From: Enterococcus haemoperoxidus ATCC BAA-382
GTDB taxonomy: Bacteria; Bacillota; Bacilli; Lactobacillales; Enterococcaceae
Assembly: GCF_000407165.1 (NCBI RefSeq)
Contig: NZ_KE136479.1
Coordinates: 321,464-385,463 of the forward strand
Direction: 5' to 3'
DNA: 64,000 bases
Shown: positions 1 to 9,546 of the stretch, piece after piece
Layout: every line of letters begins with the position of its first letter
Numbering within the stretch: the first letter of the stretch is position 1
Translations under genes and position numbers: made by a program
The notes under the pieces: model-generated
Database searches by the model: none
What the model saw: the letters and a program-made list of their open reading frames with translations, nothing else
Told to the model about the DNA's origin: nothing

Positions 1-1
1 A

Positions 2-736
2 GAAAAATTAGATGATACAAGTGCTTGTTTCATCGTTCAACAGCCAAATTATTATGGCGGGATCGAGCCTGTGGAAGCGATAGCTGAAATGGTTCACACA
101 GCAAAAGCTAAGTTCATTATGAGCGTGAACCCAGTTGCTAGTACAATTTTGAAAACAGCTGGCGAAGTTAATGCTGATATTGCAGTAGGAGATTCACAAC
201 CATTTGGGTTGCCGTTAGCTTTTGGTGGACCCTATATTGGTTTTATTGCTACCAAAGAAAAATTGATTCGAAAATTACCAGGTCGTATCGCTGGAGAAAC
301 GGTAGATGAAGCTGGTAACCGTGCGTTCGTTTTAACGTTGCAAGCACGTGAACAGCATATCCGCAGAGAGAAAGCAGCTTCTAATATCTGCTCAAATCAA
401 GCACTTTGCGCGTTAACGAATGCTGTTTACATGAGTACGATGGGTGCACGCGGGATTCAAGAAGTAGCAGAGCAATGTTATAGTAAAGCACACTATTTTG
501 CTGATCAATTAAGTCAAATCAATGGCGTAAAACGAAATAATGAGAACCCTTTTTTCCATGAATTCGTTACAACATTTCCAGTAGCAACTGAATCTATACT
601 AGCTAAATTAGAAGAACATGATATTTTAGGTGGTTATCCTACAGAGCAAGGGTTATTATGGTGTGTTACAGAAATGAATACTAAAGAACAAATAGATGAA
701 GCCGTTGAATTGGTGAAGGAGGTATGTGTTCAATGA
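2..736 (+). CDS. gcvPA: Glycine dehydrogenase (decarboxylating) subunit 1, 5' partial
   Basis: C-terminal part of the alpha half of split glycine decarboxylase (P-protein), which with GcvPB takes CO2 from glycine and passes the aminomethyl group to lipoyl-H protein. The frame is open from base 2 (reading EKLDDTSACFIVQQPNYYGG), so the true start lies upstream of the window. Family segments are visible, such as GLPLAFGGPYIGF and LPGRIAGETVD, the latter close to the region conserved in GcvP. Its TGA overlaps the ATG of gcvPB (ATGA at 733-736), showing translational coupling. gcvT and gcvH are presumably upstream and not visible. Confidence 0.95.
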   Translation, partial: EKLDDTSACFIVQQPNYYGGIEPVEAIAEMVHTAKAKFIMSVNPVASTILKTAGEVNADIAVGDSQPFGLPLAFGGPYIGFIATKEKLIRKLPGRIAGETVDEAGNRAFVLTLQAREQHIRREKAASNICSNQALCALTNAVYMSTMGARGIQEVAEQCYSKAHYFADQLSQINGVKRNNENPFFHEFVTTFPVATESILAKLEEHDILGGYPTEQGLLWCVTEMNTKEQIDEAVELVKEVCVQ

Positions 737-2172
737 AATTGATTTTTGAACGTAGCGTAGAAGGATATTATAATGAAATGATTTCACCTTGTGATGTGCC
801 GACTACCGATCTCCCAGAAGAACTAAAACGTCAAACAGAACTGAATCTACCTTCACTTCCTCAACCGGAAATCAGCCGTCATTACACAGAATTAGCCAAT
901 GCAACTTTTGGAATCAATAATGGATTTTACCCACTGGGCTCATGTACGATGAAATATAATCCTAAAATAAACGACGAAATGGCCGCTTTTCCAGCTTTCG
1001 CTGCTATTCATCCATTGCAGCCGGAACATACTGTTCAAGGATCACTAGAAGTTTTTACCATGACAGAAATGCTGCTAAAAGAAATTACTGGAATGAATGC
1101 GATTACTTTTCAACCAGCAGCTGGAGCTCATGGGGAGTTTACGAGTTTATTGATGATCAAAGCATATCATGAAAAAAATGGTCAGGGGCAAAGAAATAAA
1201 ATTATTGTACCTGATTCTGCTCACGGAACAAATCCTGCAAGTGTGGCGATGACTGGCATGACTACGGTCAACATTCCTTCCGATAAATACGGATGTGTCG
1301 ATATCGAGGCCTTAAAAGCTGCAGTTGGAGAAGACACGGCCGGCTTGATGCTGACAAACCCTAATACAGCAGGGATTTTTGATAAAAATATTTTAGAAAT
1401 CACAAAAATCGTTCATGATGCTGGTGGGTTGAATTATTATGATGGTGCAAATTTAAATGCCATTATGGGTGTTGCACGTCCGGGAGATATGGGGTTTGAT
1501 ATCATTCATTTAAATTTACACAAAACTTTTTCAACTCCGCATGGCGGCGGTGGACCAGGGTCTGGCGCTGTAGGGTGTAAAACTTTATTAAAACCATTTT
1601 TACCTAATTATTATCCAGTCAAAGAAGGTTCGCAAATCACTTTTACCAAACCGGAGTATTCAATTGGGATGGTTAAAGGATTTTATGGTCAGTTTTCGGT
1701 GTTCTTGCGGGCATTGACTTATATCTTATTTCTAGGATCAGAGGGGATCTCATCAGCTTCTAAAAGTGCAGTGTTGAACGCTAATTATATGCTCCATGAA
1801 TTAAAAGATATTTTTGAAGTGCCATATGGTGAATCTTGTATGCATGAGTTTGTTATGAGTTTAGATAAATTGAAGAAAGAAACAGGTGTTTCAGCATTAG
1901 ATGTAGCTAAAGGAATTCTGGATCATAATATGTATCCACCAACAATGTATTTCCCACTGACGGTGCCAGAAGCGTTAATGGTAGAACCTCCTGAAACTGA
2001 GTCAAAAGAACGAATGGATGATGCAATTGCAGTTTACCGTAAGCTTTATGAAGAGGCACATAAAAATCCAGAAGCCTTTCATGCTTACCCATTACACGCG
2101 CAAATCCATCGAGTAGACGAAGTAAGAGCGGCTAGACATCCAATTGTTCGGTATGATTTTAAAGCGAATTAA
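733..2172 (+). CDS. gcvPB: Glycine dehydrogenase (decarboxylating) subunit 2
   Basis: Beta half of the split glycine decarboxylase, 479 aa, about the usual family size. It carries the PLP lysine in NLHKTFSTPHGGGGPG (about K264) and the SAHGTNPASVAM and YDGANLNAIMG segments typical of GcvP. The longer frame from 724 would put the start codon against the AAGGAGG at 716-722, so the ATG at 733, overlapping the gcvPA stop, is the better start. lpd follows 18 bp later with its own ribosome site, so the three genes form one operon. Confidence 0.96.
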   Translation: MKLIFERSVEGYYNEMISPCDVPTTDLPEELKRQTELNLPSLPQPEISRHYTELANATFGINNGFYPLGSCTMKYNPKINDEMAAFPAFAAIHPLQPEHTVQGSLEVFTMTEMLLKEITGMNAITFQPAAGAHGEFTSLLMIKAYHEKNGQGQRNKIIVPDSAHGTNPASVAMTGMTTVNIPSDKYGCVDIEALKAAVGEDTAGLMLTNPNTAGIFDKNILEITKIVHDAGGLNYYDGANLNAIMGVARPGDMGFDIIHLNLHKTFSTPHGGGGPGSGAVGCKTLLKPFLPNYYPVKEGSQITFTKPEYSIGMVKGFYGQFSVFLRALTYILFLGSEGISSASKSAVLNANYMLHELKDIFEVPYGESCMHEFVMSLDKLKKETGVSALDVAKGILDHNMYPPTMYFPLTVPEALMVEPPETESKERMDDAIAVYRKLYEEAHKNPEAFHAYPLHAQIHRVDEVRAARHPIVRYDFKAN

Positions 2173-2190
2173 GGAGAGGAGAATAAAAAG

Positions 2191-3573
2191 GTGAAGTATG
2201 ATTTGATTGTGGTCGGTGCGGGTCCAGGTGGTTATGTTGCGGCAATCAAAGCAGCTCAGTTGGGCATGAAAGTAGCGCTTGTTGAAAATGATCGTGTTGG
2301 TGGTACTTGTTTAAATAAAGGGTGTATTCCAACTAAAACATTATTACATTCGGCTGAAACAGTCCGTGAAATCAAAAACGCTAGCGAAAATGGTATCAAG
2401 GTCAGTAATCTTCAAATCAATATGGAAGAACTCTATGCGAAGAAAAATAAAGTCGTCGATAATCTAGTTCAAGGAATTGAAGGCTTAGTCAAAGCAAATA
2501 AAATCGAATTGATTTTTGGGAAAGCTCAAGTTATCAAAGCAGGTGTAATCAAAATAGATGAAACTACTTACGAGACCAAAAAAATCATGATTGCGACAGG
2601 TTCCACCCCAACTATTCCACCGATCCCAGGAATTGATCTACCAGGCGTATTAACGAGCAATGAACTTTTAACAGAACCAAATGATTATAAAAAAATGACT
2701 ATTATCGGCGGTGGCGTGATCGGTGTAGAGTTTGCTATGATTTTTAATGAGTTGGGCTGTGAAGTAACGATTATTGAAACGGCGGCTACATTATTACCGA
2801 ATTTTGATAATGAGATTTCAAAGAAATTAGCGTTGGTTTTGAAGAAACAAGGCATCAAAGTGGTTACAAAGGCCGTTGTTACAACTATTTTTAGAGATCA
2901 GTATTTGACATGTACTTACACTACCAAAGGGAAAGAAAATACTGTAGAAGCTGATGCAATTTTGATTGCTACAGGTCGGAAATCAAATTTTGAAGGGGTT
3001 TTTGCACCAGAGTTGAATGTGAAAATTGAAAATCAAAGCATTTGGGTTGATGATTATTTTGAAACATCCATCAAAGGTATTTATGCGATTGGAGATGTAG
3101 CGAGTCGTGGCATACAACTCGCACATTTGGCTTCTGCTCAAGGTGTGAATGCTGTTTTAGCAATGAATCAACTTCCTGTTGAGTATGACTTAAATGTTGT
3201 TCCTTCTTGTGTCTATACAACACCGGAAATCGCGTCTGTTGGTATCACAGAAACTAGGGCAAAAGATCAAAACAGTTCAGTAATAGTCGGCAAATACAAT
3301 ATGGCAGGCAATGGGAAGACGATGATTGCAGGGGCTTCTTTAGGCTTTATCAAAGTCATTGCAGATGCACAGAGCAAAAAAATTATTGGCGCACAGTTGA
3401 TGTGTGATCGAGCAACGGACATGATCAGTGAGTTTACAACTGCGATTGTTAATGGATTAACGATTAATGAAGTGACTGCCATCATTCATCCGCATCCAAC
3501 TTATAATGAAGGTATAGGAGAAGCGTATGAGAATCTTCAAGGTCTTGGAATCCACACAATTCCTAAAAAATAA
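2191..3573 (+). CDS. lpd: Dihydrolipoyl dehydrogenase (E3 / L-protein)
   Basis: FAD-dependent enzyme of 460 aa that reoxidises dihydrolipoyl groups using NAD+. It has an N-terminal FAD fold (VVGAGPGGYVAA), the redox disulfide GGTCLNKGC (C40/C45), a second Rossmann motif (IIGGGVIGVE) and the C-terminal catalytic HPHPTYNEG. It starts with GTG after GGAGAGGAG. Its place directly behind gcvPAB makes the glycine cleavage L-protein the likely role, rather than the pyruvate dehydrogenase E3, which would normally sit with pdhABC. Confidence 0.95.
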   Translation: MKYDLIVVGAGPGGYVAAIKAAQLGMKVALVENDRVGGTCLNKGCIPTKTLLHSAETVREIKNASENGIKVSNLQINMEELYAKKNKVVDNLVQGIEGLVKANKIELIFGKAQVIKAGVIKIDETTYETKKIMIATGSTPTIPPIPGIDLPGVLTSNELLTEPNDYKKMTIIGGGVIGVEFAMIFNELGCEVTIIETAATLLPNFDNEISKKLALVLKKQGIKVVTKAVVTTIFRDQYLTCTYTTKGKENTVEADAILIATGRKSNFEGVFAPELNVKIENQSIWVDDYFETSIKGIYAIGDVASRGIQLAHLASAQGVNAVLAMNQLPVEYDLNVVPSCVYTTPEIASVGITETRAKDQNSSVIVGKYNMAGNGKTMIAGASLGFIKVIADAQSKKIIGAQLMCDRATDMISEFTTAIVNGLTINEVTAIIHPHPTYNEGIGEAYENLQGLGIHTIPKK

Positions 3574-3607
3574 AAAAATAGGACCAATAATCTGAAATCT
3601 TTGGTAC

Positions 3608-3613
3608 TATAAT
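3608..3613 (+). promoter_or_regulatory. Possible -10 box ahead of the M20 hydrolase
   Basis: A consensus TATAAT stands about 95 bp before the amidohydrolase start in the only sizeable gap of the 1-6.6 kb block. No good -35 is seen 17 bp upstream (CAATAA), so this is a weak call. It would allow the hydrolase and fhs to be transcribed apart from gcv. Confidence 0.3.
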
Positions 3614-3706
3614 AAGAGAAGCTTCTTATCCGTTAGTTTTGTTTGTATTATTGGTTTTTACAATGGCATCAGAAGCTACTAGCTTTAAATGAAAAGGAGA
3701 AAAATA

Positions 3707-4894
3707 ATGCTGACAGAAAATCAAAAGAGATTTGCCGATAGCTTAGAAGACGAACTGATTCAAATTAGAAGACATCTTCATCAAAATCCAGAAATCGGTA
3801 TGAAGTTGCCAAATACGGTTGCTTTTGTAAAAGAGAAGCTCACAGAGTATGGTTATGAGCCACATCCTTGTGGAGAATCAGGTATCACAGTTATCGCTGG
3901 TAAAAAGACTGGGAAAACATTTTTACTGCGAGGGGATATGGATGCACTACCGATTCGTGAATTAACTGATCTTCCGTTTAAATCTGAAAATGGCTATATG
4001 CATGCATGTGGTCATGATATGCATACAACGATGTTACTTGGAGCCGCTAAACTTTTAAAAAATTTCGAAGATGAACTTGAGGGTCAAGTAAAATTACTAT
4101 TTCAACCAGGTGAAGAAATTCTTTCTGGCTCAAAAGACTGTATCGATAATCATGTATTGGAAAATCCTAAAGTAGATGCAGGGATGATGATCCACGTTTT
4201 TCCTTTTAAAGGATATAAAGCCGGACAAATCATGCCGACACCAGTTGGAACTTTTATGGCCAGTGCTGACTGGTTTGAAATCAATATCAAAGGACGAGGT
4301 GGGCACGGCTCTCAACCAGAGACATCGATCGATCCAATCAACGTAGCCGTTCATATTTATACAGCCTTACAAGAACTTTCAGCGAGAGAAATCGGTTCAG
4401 AAGAACGTTTTGTACTAACGATCGGTGAGTTTACTGGAGGTACCCCAGGTGCTTCGAATATTATTCCAGAAACAACCGTGATGAAAGGGACACTACGTAC
4501 CTTAAAAGAAGATGTTCGTACACAAGTCAAAGAACGAATGACAGTCATGGCAGAAAATATTGCGAAAGCGTTTCGCGCCGAAGCGGAAGTGATCTTCACC
4601 AATGGTTGTACAACGAATGTGAATGATCCACAGTTGACGGCTTTTACGAAAGAATCATTAACAGAAACCTTCGGAGCTGAACGAATTGTTGCTATTCCAA
4701 CATCAACTCCTCTTATGGGGAGTGAAGATTTTGGTGAGATCAGTCAATTGATTCCAACAACGACCGTTCTATTGGTGGCATCAGAAGAAAATATCAATCT
4801 TCACAATCCAGCGATTATTTTTGATGAATCAGTCTTAGTCGAGGGAACGAAAGTTTACGCAGATACAGCAATGTCCTGGTTGAAAAAAGACTAA
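3707..4894 (+). CDS. M20 family amidohydrolase (N-acyl-amino-acid/hippurate hydrolase type)
   Basis: Zinc-dependent amidohydrolase of 395 aa. It has an N-terminal HLHQNPEIG region, the metal-site motifs RGDMDALPI and MHACGHDMHTTMLLGAA, the QPGEE catalytic glutamate segment, and a dimerisation domain with GRGGHGSQPETSIDP. These place it among the bacterial N-acyl-L-amino-acid amidohydrolases of the hippurate hydrolase/IAA-amino acid hydrolase type. The start is the ATG at 3707, 8 bp after AAAGGAG; the frame is open to 3689 but that region is the ribosome site. The substrate cannot be read from sequence. Release of glycine from an acyl-glycine would fit the neighbouring glycine cleavage genes, but that is inference. 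Confidence 0.85.
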   Translation: MLTENQKRFADSLEDELIQIRRHLHQNPEIGMKLPNTVAFVKEKLTEYGYEPHPCGESGITVIAGKKTGKTFLLRGDMDALPIRELTDLPFKSENGYMHACGHDMHTTMLLGAAKLLKNFEDELEGQVKLLFQPGEEILSGSKDCIDNHVLENPKVDAGMMIHVFPFKGYKAGQIMPTPVGTFMASADWFEINIKGRGGHGSQPETSIDPINVAVHIYTALQELSAREIGSEERFVLTIGEFTGGTPGASNIIPETTVMKGTLRTLKEDVRTQVKERMTVMAENIAKAFRAEAEVIFTNGCTTNVNDPQLTAFTKESLTETFGAERIVAIPTSTPLMGSEDFGEISQLIPTTTVLLVASEENINLHNPAIIFDESVLVEGTKVYADTAMSWLKKD

Positions 4895-4945
4895 AATTCG
4901 TGATACTTTTTAATAAAAAACGGGTAATGAAGCGGAGGAGAAAAA

Positions 4946-6610
4946 GTGGTCAAAACAGATATTAAAATTGCACAAGAAGCAACCATGTTACCTGTCACCA
5001 AAGTAGCAGAAAAAATTGGGTTGGATGAAGACCAGTTTGAATTATATGGAAAATATAAAGCAAAAATCGAAGTTGAAAAAATAACAGCCGACAAAAAAGG
5101 GAAAGTTATTCTAGTTACCGCCATCACACCAACACCAGCTGGTGAAGGAAAAACAACAACGGTTGTTGGCTTAGGGGATGCGTTAAATCGAATTGGCAAA
5201 GATGCAATTATTGCATTGAGAGAGCCTTCTTTAGGACCTGTTTTTGGGATCAAAGGAGGAGCCGCTGGCGGTGGCTACGCTCAAGTTGTGCCGATGGAAG
5301 ATATCAATCTTCATTTTACCGGTGATTTTCATGCAATCGGTGCAGCGAACAACTTGCTAGCAGCTATTATTGATAATCATATTTTCCAAGGAAATGAATT
5401 AGGAATTGATAATCGCCGAATTACATGGAAAAGAGTAGTCGATATGAACGATCGTCAATTAAGACATGTGGTTGATGGTCTAGGTGCTAGGGTCAATGGT
5501 GTTCCTAGAGAAGATGGGTTTGAAATCACTGTGGCATCAGAAATTATGGCCATTTTATGTTTATCTAATGATATCGAAAATTTAAAAACAAACTTAGGTA
5601 ATATTATTATTGGGTATACGTACGACAATCAGCCAGTTACAGCGAGAGAATTAAATGCCCAAGGTGCAATGACGGCTTTATTGAAAGAGGCAATCAAACC
5701 TAATTTAGTTCAAACATTGGAAAATAATCCTGCCTTGATTCATGGCGGACCCTTTGCAAATATTGCTCACGGTTGTAACAGTGTGATCGCAACCAATGCT
5801 GCTAGAAAATTAGCTGATTATGTTGTGACGGAAGGTGGTTTTGGTGCAGATTTAGGCGCAGAAAAATTTATCGATATCAAATGCCGAAAATCGGGTATTC
5901 GTCCTTCAGCTGTCGTTGTAGTAGCAACTGTCCGTGCGCTTAAAATGCATGGTGGCGTGCCCAAAAATCAACTTGGCGACGAAAATATTGCGGCATTAAC
6001 AGCTGGATTGCCAAATCTTTTAAAACATATCGAAAATACAACGACTGTGTTTGGCTTACCAACGGTTGTGGCAATCAATAAATTTCCTACAGATACAGAT
6101 GCAGAGCTTGATCTTGTGAAGAAAGAATGTCAAAAACGCAATGTGAATGTGGTTCTTTCAGATGTCTGGGCAAATGGCGGAGCTGGTGGAGAAGAACTAG
6201 CAAAAGAGGTTGTTCGTTTGTCAGAGCAAGAAAATCATTTCTCTTTTGCTTATCCAGATGAACTGTCAATCAAAGAAAAAATTAGTGCAATTGTGGAAAA
6301 AGTGTACGGTGGAAGCGCTGTAAGGTATGACCCGATTGCTGAAAGAGAAATCACTAAACTGGAAAAACTTGGTTTTGGTCATTTGCCAATTTGTATGGCT
6401 AAAACACAATATTCATTGTCAGACGATCAAACTAAATTGGGAAGACCAACTGACTTTACGATTACGATCAGTAACATCAAGATTTCGGCTGGAGCAGGAT
6501 TTATCGTTGCGTATACAGGAACAGTGATGACGATGCCTGGATTACCTAAAAAAGCAGCTTATGAAAAAATTGACGTTGATTCTGATGGGAAAATTGTGGG
6601 TCTTTTCTAG
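4946..6610 (+). CDS. fhs: Formate--tetrahydrofolate ligase
   Basis: ATP-dependent synthesis of 10-formyl-THF from formate and THF. At 554 aa it is the normal length. It shows the nucleotide-binding loop [15 protein letters not shown] near residues 68-82 and the conserved [22 protein letters not shown], split here as [14 protein letters not shown] followed by AAGGGYAQV. The GTG start follows GCGGAGGAG. With gcv upstream, folT at 9.7 kb and folD at 52.8 kb, it belongs to the one-carbon pathway. It is closed by a strong terminator. Confidence 0.97.
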   Translation: MVKTDIKIAQEATMLPVTKVAEKIGLDEDQFELYGKYKAKIEVEKITADKKGKVILVTAITPTPAGEGKTTTVVGLGDALNRIGKDAIIALREPSLGPVFGIKGGAAGGGYAQVVPMEDINLHFTGDFHAIGAANNLLAAIIDNHIFQGNELGIDNRRITWKRVVDMNDRQLRHVVDGLGARVNGVPREDGFEITVASEIMAILCLSNDIENLKTNLGNIIIGYTYDNQPVTARELNAQGAMTALLKEAIKPNLVQTLENNPALIHGGPFANIAHGCNSVIATNAARKLADYVVTEGGFGADLGAEKFIDIKCRKSGIRPSAVVVVATVRALKMHGGVPKNQLGDENIAALTAGLPNLLKHIENTTTVFGLPTVVAINKFPTDTDAELDLVKKECQKRNVNVVLSDVWANGGAGGEELAKEVVRLSEQENHFSFAYPDELSIKEKISAIVEKVYGGSAVRYDPIAEREITKLEKLGFGHLPICMAKTQYSLSDDQTKLGRPTDFTITISNIKISAGAGFIVAYTGTVMTMPGLPKKAAYEKIDVDSDGKIVGLF

Positions 6611-6639
6611 AATGAATCCAACAATTAAGTGATAAACGA

Positions 6640-6690
6640 AAACCTCAATCATTTGATCAAGTACAGATCGAATGATTGAGGTTTTTAATG
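6640..6690 (+). terminator. Rho-independent terminator after fhs
   Basis: AAACCTCAATCATT and AATGATTGAGGTTTTT form a 13-14 bp stem followed by a T run, ending the gcv-fhs block. Confidence 0.9.
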
Positions 6691-6713
6691 ATAGTGGTTC
6701 AAAAACCGAATTT

Positions 6714-6886
6714 AGCGTGGGACAAAACTAAAAAAAAGTTTTGTTTCGCGCTCTAAATCCGAATAAACGGCGAGAAAAAAACAGATCCTTCGGAAATAAG
6801 CTGGAATTCACAAAAATTTGAAAAGCCATTTTCGTGAATTCCCTCTTATTTCTCGGAGCTAAACGCTTTTGTCTCGGCTTCCTCTA
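6714..6886. repeat. Long palindromic intergenic repeat, copy 1
   Basis: An imperfect palindrome of roughly 170 bp. The outer arms are CGGCGAGAAAAAA and CGCTTTTGTCTCG, the middle arms CCTTCGGAAATAAG and CTTATTTCTCGG, and the inner arms GGAATTCAC and GTGAATTCC. The same outer and middle blocks recur at about 16.4 and 59.4 kb, and related blocks at about 9.6 and 26.4 kb. There is no open frame, so it looks like a MITE-like or extragenic palindromic family. Confidence 0.75.
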
Positions 6887-6900
6887 ATTAAATAAACGGA

Positions 6901-6965
6901 TATGTGTCTTGACACATAAGTGTTTCTCCCTTAAAATAAATAGTATCATACATGTCAAGACACAT
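6901..6965 (+). promoter_or_regulatory. Twin palindromic operator and promoter ahead of the S component (NiaR-like)
   Basis: Two palindromes share the core TGTC-NN-GACA: TATGTGTCTTGACACATA (6901-6918) and a shorter one with core 6953-6962. The first contains a -35 hexamer TTGACA (6909-6914) with TAAAAT (6932-6937) 17 bp downstream, and the second abuts the ribosome site. This is a classic repressor layout. The niacin repressor NiaR is the best guess, from the type of motif and the gene controlled; the assignment was made from memory and is unverified. Confidence 0.6.
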
Positions 6966-6976
6966 CGGAGGAGAGC

Positions 6977-7609
6977 ATGAAAAAGAATTCAGTCAGACAT
7001 TTAACGATTTCAGCTTTACTTGTTGCAATGGGGATCATCATTCCAATGGTTATGCCGCGAATCACGATAGGACCAGCTTCTTTTACATTAGCTAGTCATG
7101 TACCAGTATTTTTAGCGATGTTTTTTTCACCCGGAGTTGCAATTGCGGTTAGTTTAGGTACAGGCTTTGGTTTCTTTCTGTCGGCAACACCGATCATAGC
7201 TTTAAGAGCACTTTCTCATTTACTTTTTGCACTCATAGGGGCGTTTTATTTGGAAAAACATCCAACGATCGTTTTGACTAAAAATAAATTTGTTATATTC
7301 AATGGTCGTTTTCAATTATTTAATTTTGCAATTGGCTTAATACATTCTGCTGCTGAATTAGCTGTAGTAAGTGTTTTTTATACAATGGGAAATATGCCGG
7401 AAACTTATTATTCACAAGGGTACATGTACTCGATCTTTTTGTTGATGGGGATTGGCGGATTGATCCATAGTTTGATCGATTACAACATTGCTTATTTTGT
7501 AGCGAATGCATTAAGTAAACAATTTGATATTCCAATATTTAGTCAGGCTAAAAAATTGGAACAAGCAAAAGTAAACATCCTTCCCCAAGAGACAGAAACA
7601 ATGGTATAA
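6977..7609 (+). CDS. ECF transporter substrate-binding S component, probably niacin (NiaX-like)
   Basis: Membrane protein of 210 aa with about five to six hydrophobic segments and the N-terminal ISALLVAMG segment after a basic start, as in energy-coupling-factor S subunits, which bind a vitamin and dock to the shared EcfAA'T module. No ATPase is next to it, as expected for group II ECF systems. The substrate assignment to niacin rests on the twin TGTC-GACA palindromes just upstream. Queuosine, pantothenate or another vitamin cannot be excluded. Closed by a bidirectional terminator. Confidence 0.6.
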   Translation: MKKNSVRHLTISALLVAMGIIIPMVMPRITIGPASFTLASHVPVFLAMFFSPGVAIAVSLGTGFGFFLSATPIIALRALSHLLFALIGAFYLEKHPTIVLTKNKFVIFNGRFQLFNFAIGLIHSAAELAVVSVFYTMGNMPETYYSQGYMYSIFLLMGIGGLIHSLIDYNIAYFVANALSKQFDIPIFSQAKKLEQAKVNILPQETETMV

Positions 7610-7647
7610 AAAAATGAGTAGCGGATTTATACGCTACTCATTTTTTT
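7608..7647. terminator. Bidirectional terminator between niaX-like gene and msmK
   Basis: AATGAGTAGCG and CGCTACTCATT pair, with A and T runs on the two sides, so it can serve both converging genes. Confidence 0.9.
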
Positions 7648-7656
7648 ATATAGCAA

Positions 7657-8766
7657 TTAAGGCAATTTAATCACTTGTTCCGTTTCTGGATCGAAGAAGT
7701 GCGCTTTATTGATATTGAATGCTAAATCGACCATCTCTTCAGGTTTATGGAAATCACGAGCATCTACTTTTGAGATGAATTCTGTATCGCCTAATTTTGT
7801 ATAAAGCATTGTTTCAGCACCTAATAGTTCAGATACCACAACTTCAGAGCGAACCACCGCATCGTTCATTGTGTCTAAGGCAACTTGCTCGCTGTGAATA
7901 TCTTCTGGTCTGATGCCAAAAATAACTGATTTTCCTTCATAACCTTTTTCAACTAATAATTTATTTTTCCCTTCTGGAATGATAAGTTCCAATCCATGTC
8001 CATCACGAATGACTCCGTTGTTTAATGTAACGTTAAAGAAGTTCATAGCAGGTGATCCAATAAAGCCTGCGACAAAGATGTTATTCGGTGTATTGTAGAC
8101 TTCTTTTGGTGATCCGATTTGTTGGATAAAGCCGTCTTTCATGATAACGATCCGATCAGCCATAGTCATAGCTTCTGTTTGGTCATGGGTAACATAAACG
8201 GTCGTTGTTTCTAGACGACGATGTAATTTTGCGATTTCAGCGCGCATTGCGACACGTAATTTTGCATCTAAGTTGGATAAAGGCTCATCCATCAAGAACA
8301 CTTTCGCGTCACGCACGATTGCTCGACCTAAGGCGACACGTTGACGTTGCCCACCAGATAAAGCAGCCGGTTTACGGTGTAAATATTCAGTCAGCCCTAA
8401 AATTTCTCCCGCATTTTCTACACGTTTTTTGATTTCAGCTTTGTCATATTTACGTAGTTTTAAACCAAAAGCCATATTGTCAAAAACAGTCATATGAGGA
8501 TATAGCGCATAGTTTTGGAAAACCATTGCGATATCCCGATCTTTTGGTGCAACGTCGTTCATTACTTTATCCCCAATTGAAAGTTCACCTTCTGTGATAT
8601 CTTCTAGTCCTGCGATCATTCTTAGTGTAGTTGATTTACCACAACCAGAAGGACCTACAAAAACGATAAATTCACGGTCAGCAATTTCTAAGTTAAAATC
8701 AGTTACAGAATAATTTTCTGCATTATCATATTTTTTATAGACATGTTTTAACGCCATTTCTACCAT
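7657..8766 (-). CDS. msmK: Multiple-sugar ABC transporter ATP-binding protein (MsmK/UgpC family)
   Basis: Shared ATPase of carbohydrate ABC importers, 369 aa. It has Walker A GPSGCGKST, signature LSGGQRQRVALGRA, Walker B VFLMDEPLSNLDA with catalytic E, switch His in YVTHDQTEAM, and a C-terminal regulatory OB domain (FGIRPEDI). The frame extends further upstream, but family members begin MVE-like, and the ATG at 8766 gives exactly that N-terminus. It stands alone with no permease, typical of MsmK, which energises several permeases. A catabolite-repression-like site lies upstream. Confidence 0.92.
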   Translation of the reverse strand: MVEMALKHVYKKYDNAENYSVTDFNLEIADREFIVFVGPSGCGKSTTLRMIAGLEDITEGELSIGDKVMNDVAPKDRDIAMVFQNYALYPHMTVFDNMAFGLKLRKYDKAEIKKRVENAGEILGLTEYLHRKPAALSGGQRQRVALGRAIVRDAKVFLMDEPLSNLDAKLRVAMRAEIAKLHRRLETTTVYVTHDQTEAMTMADRIVIMKDGFIQQIGSPKEVYNTPNNIFVAGFIGSPAMNFFNVTLNNGVIRDGHGLELIIPEGKNKLLVEKGYEGKSVIFGIRPEDIHSEQVALDTMNDAVVRSEVVVSELLGAETMLYTKLGDTEFISKVDARDFHKPEEMVDLAFNINKAHFFDPETEQVIKLP

Positions 8767-8806
8767 CGTCGTCACTCTTTTCTTTTTTATTGTATCCTTA
8801 GTATAA

Positions 8807-8822
8807 ATGAAAGCGCTGTACA
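8807..8822 (-). promoter_or_regulatory. cre-like site (CcpA) upstream of msmK
   Basis: ATGAAAGCGCTGTACA matches the cre consensus (WTGNAANCGNWNNCWW) with one clear mismatch and is centred on GCGC. It lies 41-56 bp before the msmK start, between divergent msmK and mgsA, so it could affect either. Confidence 0.5.
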
Positions 8823-8952
8823 TTCTCAACGGAAGGTTGCACAAGAAAGAATGCAATTTTTCGTCAAAGTGACAAAGAAGCAAACATTCCTTTAACTCTA
8901 TAATGGAAGAGTTTGTTATAATAAGAAAAAGAAATGAATTGAGGGATCACGG

Positions 8953-9375
8953 ATGAAAATTGCATTGATAGCACACGATCGTAAAAAAGAATTGATGGTC
9001 AAGCTGACCTTAGCGTATCAACCGATATTAAAAGAACACGAACTTTTTGCTACGGGAACGACTGGTTTGAAAATTTCAGAAGCTACTGGACTCCCTGTTC
9101 ATCGGTTTAAGTCTGGACCATTAGGTGGAGATCAGCAAATCGGGGCAATTATTTCAGAAGATAAATTAGATATGCTGATTTTTTTACGAGATCCATTAGC
9201 AGCACAACCTCATGAACCTGATGTTACAGCGCTGATTCGTTTGAGCGATGTGTATGAGATTCCTTTGGCAACCAATATCGGAACGGCTGAAATTTTATTA
9301 AGAGGATTGCAAGCGGGGTTTGTCGACTTTAGAAATGTGGTTCACGAAACAGATAATAGACCATTATCGTTTTAA
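8953..9375 (+). CDS. mgsA: Methylglyoxal synthase
   Basis: Converts dihydroxyacetone phosphate to methylglyoxal and phosphate, a bypass when sugar phosphates accumulate. At 140 aa it carries residues matching the E. coli enzyme with an 11-residue offset: D60 in [11 protein letters not shown]80 in FLRDPL and H87 in QPHEPD. The start follows GAGGGATCACGG. A TATAAT-type -10 (TTATAATAAG) lies about 30 bp upstream. Confidence 0.96.
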   Translation: MKIALIAHDRKKELMVKLTLAYQPILKEHELFATGTTGLKISEATGLPVHRFKSGPLGGDQQIGAIISEDKLDMLIFLRDPLAAQPHEPDVTALIRLSDVYEIPLATNIGTAEILLRGLQAGFVDFRNVVHETDNRPLSF

Positions 9376-9448
9376 CTATTTTAGTCAAAGTTTGTTGCAG
9401 CAATGTAGGGAATATGCTATATTTCACTTAGGCTTAGGCCTAAATAAA

Positions 9449-9540
9449 TCAGAGTAGGAAATAAAGCGTTAAGTGCTGAAAGGATGGGATGTTGCCTTTC
9501 GGACGAAGAATACATAAGAATAGTGAAATGGCTAGACCAG
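9449..9540 (+). ncRNA. Tetrahydrofolate (THF) riboswitch upstream of folT
   Basis: The region contains the conserved THF-I aptamer blocks in order: GAGTAG (9452-9457), GCGTTAAGTG (9466-9475), GGGATGTTG (9486-9494), CTTTCGG and ACGAA (9503-9507). The folate transporter gene downstream is a standard target of this class, giving two independent lines of support. The exact 3' boundary and the expression platform are uncertain because a palindromic repeat intervenes before folT. Confidence 0.85.
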
Positions 9541-9546
9541 TTTTAT

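Noticed and set aside
3583-3657. ACCAATAAT/ATTATTGGT pair between lpd and the hydrolase as a terminator or riboswitch
   Set aside because: The arms are only 9 bp with a loop near 58 bases and no conserved riboswitch blocks; it may be chance.
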